Shown here: positions 63,763-64,000 of the stretch, piece by piece
How the letters are laid out: every line of letters begins with the position of its first letter
Numbering within the stretch: the stretch's first letter is position 1
From: Bacteroidales bacterium
GTDB lineage: Bacteria; Bacteroidota; Bacteroidia; Bacteroidales; Paludibacteraceae
DNA: 64,000 bases
NCBI GenBank assembly: GCA_012837935.1
Contig: DUQG01000038.1
Span: 62,001-126,000, forward strand
Reading direction: 5' to 3'
Position numbers and translations under genes: made by a program
The notes under the pieces: generated by a model
Databases searched by the model: none
The model's input: the letters and a program-made list of their open reading frames with translations, nothing else
What the model was told of the DNA's origin: nothing

Positions 63763-64000
63763 TATCGGTTTACAAAGCAACTTTTCGGGAAAAAGCCTCG
63801 AATGCGGATGTGATGAAGCCGGGCGTGGCTGTTTGGCAGGACCCGTGGTGGCGGCAGCAGTTATTCTTCCACCGGATTTTCATTGTGAAAAATTAAACGA
63901 TTCGAAACAGCTTACTGAAAAATTAAGAAACGAAATTCGACCGATTATTGAAAAAGAAGCATTGGCGTGGTGTGTAGCAAGAGTAGATGCCGCTGAAATT
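63734..64000 (+). CDS. rnhB: Ribonuclease HII, N-terminal part
   Basis: The first 89 residues of RNase HII, cut by the window edge. [18 protein letters not shown] holds the first catalytic Asp-Glu pair, and [12 protein letters not shown] is the next conserved motif. The enzyme removes RNA from RNA-DNA hybrids and single ribonucleotides from DNA. The ATG at 63734 lies inside the end of cvpA in another frame. Confidence 0.95.
   Translation, partial: MKKHNPHPFNIGLQSNFSGKSLECGCDEAGRGCLAGPVVAAAVILPPDFHCEKLNDSKQLTEKLRNEIRPIIEKEALAWCVARVDAAEI

Noticed and set aside
1-64000. tRNA, rRNA, CRISPR, prophage or transposase genes
   Set aside because: I looked for their typical sequences and found none I could support.

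Overview
The window reads as a chromosomal segment of a Bacteroidota bacterium, most likely order Bacteroidales, in a lineage that keeps the type IX secretion system. The main reasons are: promoters of the TAnnTTTG type in front of many genes; almost no Shine-Dalgarno sites; C-terminal T9SS sorting tails on secreted enzymes; a gldH gene; a pyrB-pyrI pair; RicT with its cysteine clusters; and a TGS-domain nucleoside kinase. No rRNA, tRNA, CRISPR array, transposase or prophage gene was seen. I do not assign a genus.

Layout. 1-5.5 kb (minus strand): an exported protein fragment, an acyl-CoA synthetase with its XRE-cupin regulator and a PAP2-like membrane protein in one operon, then rpoN and a zinc-ribbon membrane protein. 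5.5-8.8 kb (plus): dnaG and proA. 8.8-15.7 kb (minus): two tandem 1.1-kilo-residue M60 metallopeptidases with T9SS tails, duplicated together with promoter and terminator. 15.8-17.5 kb (minus): a TetR regulator and a Gate-domain membrane protein preceded by a small RNA or attenuator leader. 17.7-23.8 kb (plus): Nim-like flavoprotein, lon, DUF4126, GH20 hexosaminidase. 23.9-36.8 kb: a radical SAM/SPASM protein (minus), then a TPR lipoprotein, holB-ricT-gldH, trmB, mrp, an OmpA protein, fmt, cysK and metY (all plus). 36.9-48.9 kb (minus): a glycosyltransferase, pdxH, lpxK-PNP-DUF3267, sppA, trxA, hsp20, nucleoside kinase, a surface-type protein, recO and efp. 49.1-64 kb (plus): two secreted endonuclease I paralogs, fused SpmA/B, ybeY, the pyrBI-flavin reductase-glyA cluster, phoH, purC, an arginine decarboxylase-like enzyme, cvpA and the start of rnhB.

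Most genes are ordinary housekeeping genes. The interest lies between them. The pyrBI leader looks like a translation-coupled attenuator: a 29-codon ORF stops on the first bases of an intrinsic terminator. Two genes for 23S-rRNA-intervening-sequence-type four-helix-bundle proteins sit on either side of phoH. One lies inside a 468-bp unit bounded by perfect 24-bp inverted repeats, which resembles a 23S rRNA IVS placed between protein genes. Several families of short palindromes are scattered at gene ends. One family has a constant GGCT-nnn-AGCC core and covarying arms, and one of its copies supplies the last ten codons of a glycosyltransferase.
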